From Gemmataceae bacterium (lineage in GTDB: Bacteria; Planctomycetota; Planctomycetia; Gemmatales; Gemmataceae): a stretch of 64,000 bases of DNA. The stretch spans positions 1-64,000 of the forward strand of contig JAHBXO010000020.1 in assembly GCA_019636445.1 (NCBI GenBank). Direction: 5' to 3'. The first letter of the stretch is position 1; each line of letters begins with the position of its first letter. Position numbers and translations under genes: made by a program. This document shows positions 44,201 through 51,249 of the stretch, piece after piece. The notes beneath the pieces were generated by a model, which saw only the letters and a program-made list of their open reading frames with translations, was not told the DNA's origin and ran no database searches.

Positions 44201-47050
44201 CGCTTCGCCGGTGACGAGGTCGATGCGGTAGAGGCCGTCGACGCCGTCGACCGTCAGGACGGCGAGTGCGGTGCCGGACGTCGCCCCCATGTTCGAACCG
44301 GGCGCGGTCGCGTCGGCGAGGATATCGAAGCCCTTGACAGACGTGAAATCCAACGGCGAACCGCCGAGCGAGATTGCAGAGACGAGTACTTGCGTGCCGG
44401 CGTTTGGCGGGTTCTGGATGTAGAGGGAATCGGTCGCGGCGTCGATCGTGTATTGCGTCGTGACGCCGCCGTTGTTCGGGAAGGAGTTCGAGTACGCCGT
44501 ACCGCCGACGGTCGATGTGCCGCCGTTGATCGCGCCATCGGGATTCGTTCCGGAAATGCCCAGGTTTCCGTCGACCGGGTTACCCGTGTTCGGATCGGCG
44601 CGCCCGTTGAGCGGCCCCGCGACGATGCGCAGGCGATCCACGGCCGGGTTGATGTCGATGTCGTAGCCGACGGTCGCCGGATCGGGCAGGTCGATCGGGT
44701 TGCCCACGTTGTCGATGTACGCAATGGCTCCGACCGTGCCGACGGGCGTCGCCAGTCCGGTGGCGGTCGAGATCGCGTACAGGGTCGCCGTGTCCGCCCC
44801 GTGATTCACGCCGAGGCCGTACAGTTGGCCGTTCTGCGGGCGGAAGTCGATGCCGACGAGCGTCTCGCTGGCGTCGACCCCCGAAATCGCGATCGGCGTG
44901 CCGGCCGAGTCGGGGTTCGTGCTGGCGAACGGCACGAGCGTCGCGCCCACGAGGGCGAAGCCGGTGGCGGCGTTCACCGTGAACGTCTGCTGCGGGTCGT
45001 TCTCTGTGATCGTCAGCGTCGCGACGTTCGGCGAACCGATCGCGGCCGCGTTACTCGCGCTCGCGATCGTCAGGATGATCGTCTCGTTCCCTTCGAAGAT
45101 CAAATCATCGGTGAGAGCAATGGTAAAGGTGGCGGTCGTCTCGCCATCCGCGAAGGTGGCCGTGTAAGGCCCGCCGACAAAATCCAATCCCGCCGTGGCC
45201 GTTCCGCCGGTCACGTTCACCGTCACGGTCACGCTGCCGTTCGGAGTCCCCGTCCGCGACAGGGTCACGATTGCGGTCCCGCCGGCTTCGCCCGCGCTGA
45301 TGGTCGCGGAACCAAACGCCACCGTGCCGGCCGGTGCGTCGGCCAGTGTCAGGGCCGAAAGTCCCGTCGGCGCGGGAGCGATTTCCGTCGCCACGCCGGT
45401 CGTGAGATTGATCCGGTAGATCGTGGAAACGCCGCCGACCACGAGTGAAGCGTAGCCGAAACCGGTTGCCGGCGTGGACGACGTCGCGACTCGGATGCCC
45501 GCGGGAATATCGAAACCGTTGACGTCCGTGAAGACGAGCGGACTGCCCCCCAGGGTGATGGGGACCGAAAGCGACTGCACCCCGTTGTTCGGCGGGTTCT
45601 GAATCGAGAGCGAACCGGTCGCGGCATCGATGGTGTACTGCGACGTGACGCCGCCGCTGAGCGGTTGACCAAAGGCATTCGTGTAGGCCGTTGCGCTGAC
45701 GCCCGTGATGCCGCCACCATTGATGAATCCGTCGGGATTGATCCCGTTGCCGGCGTTCTTGTCGTTGTCGACCGGCATCCCGTCGTTGGGATTCGCCCGA
45801 CCGTTGAAGCCCGCGCTGTTCGTGATGCGGATCCGGTCGACCGTCGGGTTGAAATCGAAGCCGTATCCCGTCGTCGCCGGGTCGGCGAAATCGATCTTGC
45901 CCCCCATCGTGTCGACGAACGCAATGGCGCTGGCCGCGACCGGCGAGGCCGCGCCGGTTTGCGGATCGATCAGGTAGATCGTGCCGGTATCCGTCGTGTG
46001 GTCGATGCCGAGGCCAAACAACTGGCCGGTTTGCGGACGGAAATCGATCCCGACCAGCTTTTCACCCGCGACCAGCCCCGAGATCGGCGCCGACACGGAC
46101 GTGCCCGGTATCGAGGTGTTGAACCGCACCAGCGACGTCGCGTTCTTATCGAGCGAGACGGCCGGCGTGCCCCCGAGATCGCTCTGAATCGCGAGGCCCT
46201 GCACCGCCGTCGCTCCACTGCCGACCGGCCCGACCAACGTCGCCGTCGCGTCCACCAGATTGATCGAATAAAGGCCCGTCGTGCCGCCGACGTTCAGCAC
46301 CGCGAACGCCGAACCCGTCGTCACCGGCGTGTTGCTGGCCGGCGCGTTCACGCCCGCCGGGATGTCGAAGCCGTTCACATTCGTGAAATCCAGCGTGCTG
46401 CCGCCGAGCTTGACCGTTTGCCCCAACGTCTGCGTTCCGGAATTCGGCAGGTTCTGGATGAACAACGAATCCGTCGCGGCGTCGAGCGTGTACTGCGTCG
46501 TAATCGGCGTGACGACATACTGCGGCTGGCTATTCGTATAGGCGGCACCGTCGACGCTCGTCGAACCGCCATTAATGGCCGTATCGGATCCGGCCAGCGT
46601 GCCCGTGTTCGGGTTTACCCGGAAATTCAAGCTCCCGGCCACCACGCGCACACGGTCGACGGCCGGATTGAAATCCACGCCGTACCCCACCGTCGCCGGG
46701 TCGGGCAGGTCGCCGGCGCCCGTGATGCCACCCACCGTGCCGACGGCGGTCGCAAACCCCGTGCGCGTCGAAATGGAATACAGCGTCGCCGTGTCCGCCG
46801 TGTGGTTCACGCCCAGCCCGTACAGCTGGCCGTTCTGCGGGCGGAAGTCGATGCCGACAAGCGTATCGCCCCCCGCCAGATTCGCGATCGCCGTCGTCTG
46901 CGTGATCGTCGGACTCGCCGTATCGAAGCTCAGCAGGTTCGTGCCGGAGAGGGCGAACGCGACCGCCGGCGTCGAACGGTCCTCCAACTGCTCGATCCCC
47001 ACCAGCGGCTTGCGAACCAACGGACGCTTCGTTTTCGTTCGACGACTCAT
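41291..47050 (-). CDS. Giant DUF4394/Calx-beta/FG-GAP surface protein
   Basis: A 1919-residue protein, probably exported or surface-attached. Near the N-terminus, at residues 22-29, is LEDRSTPA, the LEDR..P motif of large planctomycete envelope proteins. DUF4394 modules (LVGIDFRPQNGQLYGLG, TVGYGVDFNPAVDRVRVV) start near residues 35, 297, 688 and 975. Calx-beta domains, which bind calcium, start near 573, 1253, 1367 and 1480 (VTLAEGDSGSTTFTFTVTL is typical). From about 1595 an FG-GAP/VCBS-like module (GDLNGDGKADIVISPDVGGGPRVRIF) runs to the closing GGVFVG. The order, two DUF4394 then Calx-beta, occurs twice, so part of the gene was duplicated. An adhesion or matrix role is likely but inferred. 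Confidence 0.85.
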   Translation of the reverse strand: MSRRTKTKRPLVRKPLVGIEQLEDRSTPAVAFALSGTNLLSFDTASPTITQTTAIANLAGGDTLVGIDFRPQNGQLYGLGVNHTADTATLYSISTRTGFATAVGTVGGITGAGDLPDPATVGYGVDFNPAVDRVRVVAGSLNFRVNPNTGTLAGSDTAINGGSTSVDGAAYTNSQPQYVVTPITTQYTLDAATDSLFIQNLPNSGTQTLGQTVKLGGSTLDFTNVNGFDIPAGVNAPASNTPVTTGSAFAVLNVGGTTGLYSINLVDATATLVGPVGSGATAVQGLAIQSDLGGTPAVSLDKNATSLVRFNTSIPGTSVSAPISGLVAGEKLVGIDFRPQTGQLFGLGIDHTTDTGTIYLIDPQTGAASPVAASAIAFVDTMGGKIDFADPATTGYGFDFNPTVDRIRITNSAGFNGRANPNDGMPVDNDKNAGNGINPDGFINGGGITGVSATAYTNAFGQPLSGGVTSQYTIDAATGSLSIQNPPNNGVQSLSVPITLGGSPLVFTDVNGFDIPAGIRVATSSTPATGFGYASLVVGGVSTIYRINLTTGVATEIAPAPTGLSALTLADAPAGTVAFGSATISAGEAGGTAIVTLSRTGTPNGSVTVTVNVTGGTATAGLDFVGGPYTATFADGETTATFTIALTDDLIFEGNETIILTIASASNAAAIGSPNVATLTITENDPQQTFTVNAATGFALVGATLVPFASTNPDSAGTPIAISGVDASETLVGIDFRPQNGQLYGLGVNHGADTATLYAISTATGLATPVGTVGAIAYIDNVGNPIDLPDPATVGYDIDINPAVDRLRIVAGPLNGRADPNTGNPVDGNLGISGTNPDGAINGGTSTVGGTAYSNSFPNNGGVTTQYTIDAATDSLYIQNPPNAGTQVLVSAISLGGSPLDFTSVKGFDILADATAPGSNMGATSGTALAVLTVDGVDGLYRIDLVTGEATSVGPIGTTPATVTSVAFQSDLGATPYIALDATGKFLVRSLSNNVENPFIVTLGNIVAGETLVGIDFRPQTGQLFGLGIDGAKDTGTIYRIDPQTGATVSLGSSAIAYVDAMGGTIDFADPATTGYGFDFNPTVDRIRITNSAGLNARANPINGLPVDNDMVAAGNQPDGFINGSGATGISATAYTNSFGQVSKTGPTTQYTLDGDTDSLYIQNPPNDGTQSNPIPITLGGSPLDFTEVNGFNIPSNVRVSSGSAPVTSGTAFAALTVGGVSSLYSINLATGEAILLGDSPTALSALTTANTPTGIVEFGDLNFSVSEAGPTAELTLVRTGGSAGELSVTVSYAEGTATPGSDFDDTPIVVTFADGQTTATVSVPVTQDATFEDDEMFTAILGGATNGGVIGAASSAQVTITNDDAMPTLSIDSVTLAEGDSGSTTFTFTVTLSAPSGLTVTAAVDTVDGTATAGSDYTAVIDVLSFLPGETTKTVLVTVNGDVAFSTDETFTVVLSLPDGATILAGTGTGTILNDDTAPVFSIDDVALSEGNSGSTNYTFTVTLTGAAELPAQVSVATVDNTAMAGSDFGAIVGTTLTFNPGDTTMTATVAVTGDTDVENDETFFVQLSGATNSTIGDAQGIGTILNDDVAPPQNPLLVGTPNGAIGSDGVPPVVRVVDANGNQVSSTALSAAFNGGVRVASGDVDGDGIEDVVVGSGPGGASLVRVLSGKDGSELFSIAPFEASFTGGVFVSTGDLNGDGKADIVISPDVGGGPRVRIFDGATFTQIADFFGIDDPNFRGGARTAIGDVNGDGTGDLVVAAGRDGGPRVSAIDGTTLKTTRAVLFNDFFAFEQTLRDGVFVAVGDVNGDGFADIVASGGPSGGPRVTVFDAQTLIASKGATLNPLANFFAGDPNSRTGVRVAVKDIDGDNLADIRTVVGGSDAIRTYLGKNLSPTVTDPQFIGMDGLPDFNGGVFVG

Positions 47051-47253
47051 GTGCAGACTCCAGGTGCGAAGAGGGTATCGATACTCACCGGGCGAGATGA
47101 TCCGGTTGCCGGCGACAGTCCATTACCCCGACGAGTCTACCGAAACGATTGCGCGGGGAAAAGAATAATCAGGGATAAATGCGAAAGTTGGACAAATTGG
47201 GATATTTGACGACACGAACGTCCGAAATGGCTCCATCACACTAATAACGCAAA

Positions 47254-47300
47254 CGACGGCGGGCGGGATTTCGAAAAAACCGAAATCCCGCCCGCCGTCG
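47254..47300. terminator. recA terminator hairpin
   Basis: A 20-bp perfect stem (47254-47273 with 47281-47300) and a 7-nt A-rich loop. It begins 14 bp downstream of the recA stop on the minus strand and separates recA from the giant-protein gene. Confidence 0.75.
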
Positions 47301-47313
47301 CCGCTCCTGCCGA

Positions 47314-48420
47314 TCACTCCGCCGCGGCCTTGCTCCGCTTCTTCGGCGTCGGTGCCGGTTCGTCCTCGAGCGCCGTCTCGTCGTCCGCCCCCTCGATCGC
47401 GGCCGCTTCCAGGACCTTCGGGGCGCGCTTCGCCAGAATCTCCTTGATGATCGCGTCCCGGATCTCGGGGTTCTCCCGCAGGAACTTCCGCGCGTTCTCC
47501 TTCCCCTGCCCCAACCGCGTGTCGCCGTAGCTCCAGAACGCCCCGCTCTTCGACACGATCTCCTCCTCCTCGCCGATCTTCAGCACGTCGTTCTCGAGGT
47601 CCACGCCGTGGCTGTAGTACAGTTCCATCTCGGCCGTGTGGAACGGCGCCGCGATCTTGTTCTTCACCACCTTCACCTTCATCTCCGCCCCGATCGGCTC
47701 GTCGCCGTCCTTGATCTGCGCCGCCTTGCGGACTTCGAGCCGCACCGAGGCGTAGAACTTCAGCGCCAGGCCGCCCGTCGTCGTCTCCGGGTTGCCGTAC
47801 ATCACGCCGATCTTCTGGCGGATCTGGTTGATGAAGATGACGCAGGTCTTCGTCTTGTTGATCACCGGGTTCAGGATCCGCAGCGCCTGGCTCATGAGTC
47901 GAGCCTGCACGCCGACGGACGAATCGCCGATCTCGTTGTTCAGCTCCGCCTTCGGCACGAGCGCGGCCACGGAGTCGATCACGATGATGTCCACCGCGTT
48001 CGACTTCACCAGCATCTCCGCGATCCGCAGCGCCTCCTCGCCGTAGCTCGGCTGGCTGACGAGCAGGCTCTCGAGGTCCACGCCGATCTTCCGTGCCCAC
48101 GTCGGGTCGAGCGCGTGTTCGGCGTCGATGAACGCCGCCACGCCCCCCTGCTTCTGCGCGTTCGCGATCGTGTGCAGCGCGATCGTCGTCTTGCCGCTGG
48201 ACTCGGCACCGTAGATCTCGATCACGCGGCCGCGGGGCAGCCCCTTCCCGCCGAGCGCGAGGTCGAGCGCCAGCGACCCGGTGGAGATGCCGACGATGTC
48301 TTTGAGCGACGTCTCGACATCGCCGAGCGACATGATGGAGCCTTCGCCGAACTCCTTGTTGATCTCGGACTGGACCTTGACGATTTCCTTGTTGAATTTC
48401 GGCTCGTTTTTGGCGGCCAT
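47314..48420 (-). CDS. recA: Recombinase RecA
   Basis: Forms ATP-dependent filaments on single-stranded DNA for homologous recombination and activates LexA self-cleavage. From the ATG at 48420, which has a GAGGGG site, the protein has 368 residues. Walker A is GAESSGKTT, Walker B VDIIVIDSVAALVP, and the L2 and signature regions (NQIRQKIGVMYGNPETTTGGLALKFYASVRL) are intact. A C-terminal acidic then basic tail (DDETALEDEPAPTPKKRSKAAAE) is present. A candidate LexA operator lies 55 bp upstream of the start. Confidence 0.97.
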   Translation of the reverse strand: MAAKNEPKFNKEIVKVQSEINKEFGEGSIMSLGDVETSLKDIVGISTGSLALDLALGGKGLPRGRVIEIYGAESSGKTTIALHTIANAQKQGGVAAFIDAEHALDPTWARKIGVDLESLLVSQPSYGEEALRIAEMLVKSNAVDIIVIDSVAALVPKAELNNEIGDSSVGVQARLMSQALRILNPVINKTKTCVIFINQIRQKIGVMYGNPETTTGGLALKFYASVRLEVRKAAQIKDGDEPIGAEMKVKVVKNKIAAPFHTAEMELYYSHGVDLENDVLKIGEEEEIVSKSGAFWSYGDTRLGQGKENARKFLRENPEIRDAIIKEILAKRAPKVLEAAAIEGADDETALEDEPAPTPKKRSKAAAE

Positions 48421-48475
48421 CGGGCGCCCCTCGCGGATGGTGAACGGATGTCGCAACGGGGCCACTGTATCCGCG

Positions 48476-48488
48476 AACTAGTGTACAA
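48476..48488 (-). promoter_or_regulatory. Candidate LexA (SOS) operator upstream of recA
   Basis: Read toward recA the sequence is TTGTACACTAGTT. It matches the element upstream of lexA (TTGCACAAGTGTT) at 9 of 13 positions, giving TTGYACA-N3-GTT, and lies at a similar distance from the ATG (55 bp against 64). The wider site contains GTAC-N4-GTTC, one base from the GAAC-N4-GTTC boxes of Gram-positive bacteria. Confidence 0.45.
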
Positions 48489-48505
48489 GTGAAGGTCCGT
48501 AGCGG

Positions 48506-48524
48506 GGGAATTTTCAAAATTCCC
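48506..48524. terminator. Short AT-core hairpin after the membrane-protein gene
   Basis: GGGAATTTT and AAAATTCCC pair over 9 bp around a single base, starting six bases after the stop at 48531. It separates the membrane-protein gene from recA on the same strand. Confidence 0.55.
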
Positions 48525-48530
48525 GCCGGG

Positions 48531-48983
48531 TCACTTCCCGCCGCCGAGTTCCTTGTTCGCTACGAAGATCGCGAAGATGATGTTCACGACGATGCCCAGC
48601 CCGATGCCGATGCGCGAGCACCACAACGCCCAGCCGCCGCGATAGCGGTTCGCACGGTAGCCCTGGATCGACCAAACAAGGCCAAAGATCGGTGCCCAGA
48701 AAGCGACGACGCCCAGGATCGGGAACAGCCGCGAGAGCAGCGGCGTTTCGGCTGAGTCGTAATGGATACGATCGTCCACGATCCGCGCGTGGCGCTGCCG
48801 GGGTTTGTCCAGCAGCATGATCGGCAGCCCCAGTACGAACCCGAACGCGATGGCGATGCCCGGAATCGCCGGGTTGAACGGTGGACGCTCGAACGCCACC
48901 ACCGCGCCGATCAGCCCAAAGAAGGCCGCGAGCGCGAACGGGATCGCCCAACCTTCGAATCGCAAGTTCGGTATTGCCAGCAT
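48531..48983 (-). CDS. Small integral membrane protein, function unknown
   Basis: A 150-residue protein with four likely membrane helices: AIPFALAAFFGLIGAVVAF, GIAIAFGFVLGLPIMLL, LFPILGVVAFWAPIFGLVW and IGIGLGIVVNIIFAIFVA. A short basic loop between helices 2 and 3 has DKPRQRHARIVDD. No family recognised. It lies upstream of recA on the same strand but a hairpin stands between them. The ATG at 48983 is 225 bp from the divergent FAD oxidoreductase start. Confidence 0.72.
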   Translation of the reverse strand: MLAIPNLRFEGWAIPFALAAFFGLIGAVVAFERPPFNPAIPGIAIAFGFVLGLPIMLLDKPRQRHARIVDDRIHYDSAETPLLSRLFPILGVVAFWAPIFGLVWSIQGYRANRYRGGWALWCSRIGIGLGIVVNIIFAIFVANKELGGGK

Positions 48984-49208
48984 TAGACCATGCTACCAAA
49001 AACGGGGCCGCGAAGTGTCCACGCGCACCGGTACGTCGGCACGGGAATCGACGTAAGTTCTTATGGGGCTATGGCGCTTCCGGAAATCGGGAGTCTTTTC
49101 GCGGAAGGGTGGCGCAGCGGCGGCGGAAAGACCGGCGGCGGGAGCGGCGTCGATTGTGGGCGTCCGGCATATGCTTGTCGGTGCAGCATTCCTCTACGGG
49201 ACCCTCCC

Positions 49209-51248
49209 ATGCTCCGCCTCGCACTCCTCGCGATCGCGCTGATTGCCACACCGACCCTCCGTGCGGCGGACATTGTCGTGTACGGCGGCACCTCCGCGGG
49301 CGTCACGGCGGCGATCCAGGCGAAGCGGATGGGCAAGTCGGTCGTGCTCATCGAGCCGACGAAGCACGTCGGCGGTCTCACGACCGGCGGCCTCGGCTGG
49401 ACCGATAGCGGCAACAAGGCCGTCGTCGGCGGCATCAGCCGAGAGTTCTACCGCTGGGTGAAAAAGTATTACGACGACCCGACGGTTTGGAAGTACGAGA
49501 AGCAAGCCGACTACAAGAATTATCGCAAGGACGAGGACGCGATGTGGACCTTTGAGCCGAAGGTCGCGGAGATGATCCTGCGCGAGATGCTGGCCGAGGC
49601 GAAGGTGGACCTCGTCGAGGGCGAACGGCTCGACCGCGCGAAGGGCGTGACGCTCGACGGCAAGCGGATCGTTTCCATCGCGATGGAGTCGGGCAAGAAT
49701 TTCGAAGGCAAGATGTTCATCGACGCGACCTACGAAGGGGACCTGATGGCGGCGGCGAAGGTGAGCTACACCGTCGGCCGCGAGGCGAACGCGAAGTACG
49801 ACGAGACGCTCAACGGCATCGCCCGCGCGTGGAACAAGCACAACCACCGGTTCGTCGTGAAGGTCGATCCGTACGTGAAGCCCGGCGATCCAACGAGCGG
49901 GCTGCTGCACGGCATCGACAAGGAACTCGGCCGCGAGGGCGACGGCGACCACCGTTTGCAGGCGTTCTGCTTCCGTATGTGCATGAGCAACGTCGCCGCG
50001 AACCGGATCCCGTTCCCGAAGCCCGAGGGCTACGACGAGGCGAAGTACGAGTTGCTCTTCCGCAACTTCGAGGCCGGCGACCTGCGCTTCCCGATGAAGC
50101 CCGACATGATGCCCAACGGCAAGACCGACACGAACAACAACTGCGCCGTCAGCACCGACTACATCGGCCAGAACCATGCCTACCCGGAGGCGAGCTACAC
50201 CGAGCGCGACAAGATCATCAAGGAGCACGAGGTCTACCAGAAGGGGCTGATGTGGAGCCTGGCGAACCATCCGCGCGTGCCGAAGTCGATCCGCGATCAG
50301 ATGGCGAAATGGGGCCTGCCCAAGGATGAATTCGAAGCGACCGGCGGCTGGCCGCACCAGATTTACGTCCGCGAGGCGCGGCGGATGGTGAGCGACTACG
50401 TCCACACGGAGTCCGATTGCCGCCGCCGCCGGCCGACGCCGCAGTCCGTGGGGATGGGCTCGTACAACATGGACTCGCACAACTGCGCCCGCTACGTCAC
50501 GCCGGAAGGCTTCGTGCAGAACGAGGGCGACGTGCAGGTCAGCCCCGGCGGACCGTACCAGATCAGTTACCTGTCGATCGTGCCGAAGGCGGCGGAGTGC
50601 CCGAACCTGCTGGTGCCGGTGTGCGTGAGCAGCTCGCACATCGCCTACGGCTCGATCCGTATGGAGCCGGTGTTCATGGTCCTCGGCCAGAGCGCCGCGA
50701 CGGGGGCCGCTATTGCGATCGACGACGACGTGCCGGTGCAGAAGGTGAGCTACGAGAAGCTCAAGAAGCAACTCCTCGCAGACAAGCAGGTGCTGGAATA
50801 TTCGGGCGGCCCCGGTGCGAAGGGGGTCGATGAGAAGAAGCTTGACGGTATCGTCCTCGACGACAATGACGGCAAACCCACGGGCGACTGGGCGTTCTCC
50901 GCCAGCACGGGGCACTTCGTCGGCAACGGCTACCTGCACGACGGCAACGAGGCGAAGGGGAAGAAGTCGATGCGTTATACGCCGAAGTTCGACACGGCCG
51001 GGAAGTACGAGGTCTTCCTGCACTTCAGCGCCAACGCCAACCGGGCGACCAACGTGCCGGTCGTTGTCAATTCGGCTGACGGCGAGAAGACGATCACCGT
51101 GAACCAGCGAAAGGCCCACGGCGACAATGGCTTTTCGCTCGGCACCTACGCCTTCGCAAAGGGCGACGCCGGCTGGATCGAGATTCGCACGACCGGCACC
51201 GACGGCCACGTCATCGCCGACGCGGTGCGGTTCGTGGCGAAGAAGTAA
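49209..51248 (+). CDS. Exported FAD-dependent oxidoreductase with golvesin-like C-terminal domain
   Basis: A 679-residue enzyme from the ATG at 49209, which is followed by a signal peptide (MLRLALLAIALIATPTLRAA); the frame is open 73 codons upstream but without homology. The FAD-binding domain begins IVVYGGTSAGVTAAIQAKRMGKSVVLIEP and continues HVGGLTTGGLGWTD, typical of the large FAD family common in planctomycetes. MFIDATYEGDLMAAAKVSYTVGRE is the second FAD segment. Residues about 545-679 form a beta-sandwich like the golvesin C-terminal/xanthan lyase domain (TGHFVGNGYLHDGNEAKGK, GWIEIRTTGTDGHVIADAVRFV), which probably binds carbohydrate. Substrate unknown; exported by the signal. It converges on the next gene with a one-base gap. 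Confidence 0.87.
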   Translation: MLRLALLAIALIATPTLRAADIVVYGGTSAGVTAAIQAKRMGKSVVLIEPTKHVGGLTTGGLGWTDSGNKAVVGGISREFYRWVKKYYDDPTVWKYEKQADYKNYRKDEDAMWTFEPKVAEMILREMLAEAKVDLVEGERLDRAKGVTLDGKRIVSIAMESGKNFEGKMFIDATYEGDLMAAAKVSYTVGREANAKYDETLNGIARAWNKHNHRFVVKVDPYVKPGDPTSGLLHGIDKELGREGDGDHRLQAFCFRMCMSNVAANRIPFPKPEGYDEAKYELLFRNFEAGDLRFPMKPDMMPNGKTDTNNNCAVSTDYIGQNHAYPEASYTERDKIIKEHEVYQKGLMWSLANHPRVPKSIRDQMAKWGLPKDEFEATGGWPHQIYVREARRMVSDYVHTESDCRRRRPTPQSVGMGSYNMDSHNCARYVTPEGFVQNEGDVQVSPGGPYQISYLSIVPKAAECPNLLVPVCVSSSHIAYGSIRMEPVFMVLGQSAATGAAIAIDDDVPVQKVSYEKLKKQLLADKQVLEYSGGPGAKGVDEKKLDGIVLDDNDGKPTGDWAFSASTGHFVGNGYLHDGNEAKGKKSMRYTPKFDTAGKYEVFLHFSANANRATNVPVVVNSADGEKTITVNQRKAHGDNGFSLGTYAFAKGDAGWIEIRTTGTDGHVIADAVRFVAKK

Positions 51249-51249
51249 A

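Noticed and set aside
41549..45448. 1299-codon open frame on the plus strand inside the giant surface-protein gene
   Set aside because: It is the antisense of DUF4394/Calx-beta repeats; its Arg/Asp/Gly-rich repeats are a by-product of the real repeats and GC-rich codon usage.
49194..51209. 671-codon open frame on the minus strand opposite the FAD oxidoreductase
   Set aside because: No homology-like motifs; the plus strand encodes a complete FAD enzyme over the same bases.
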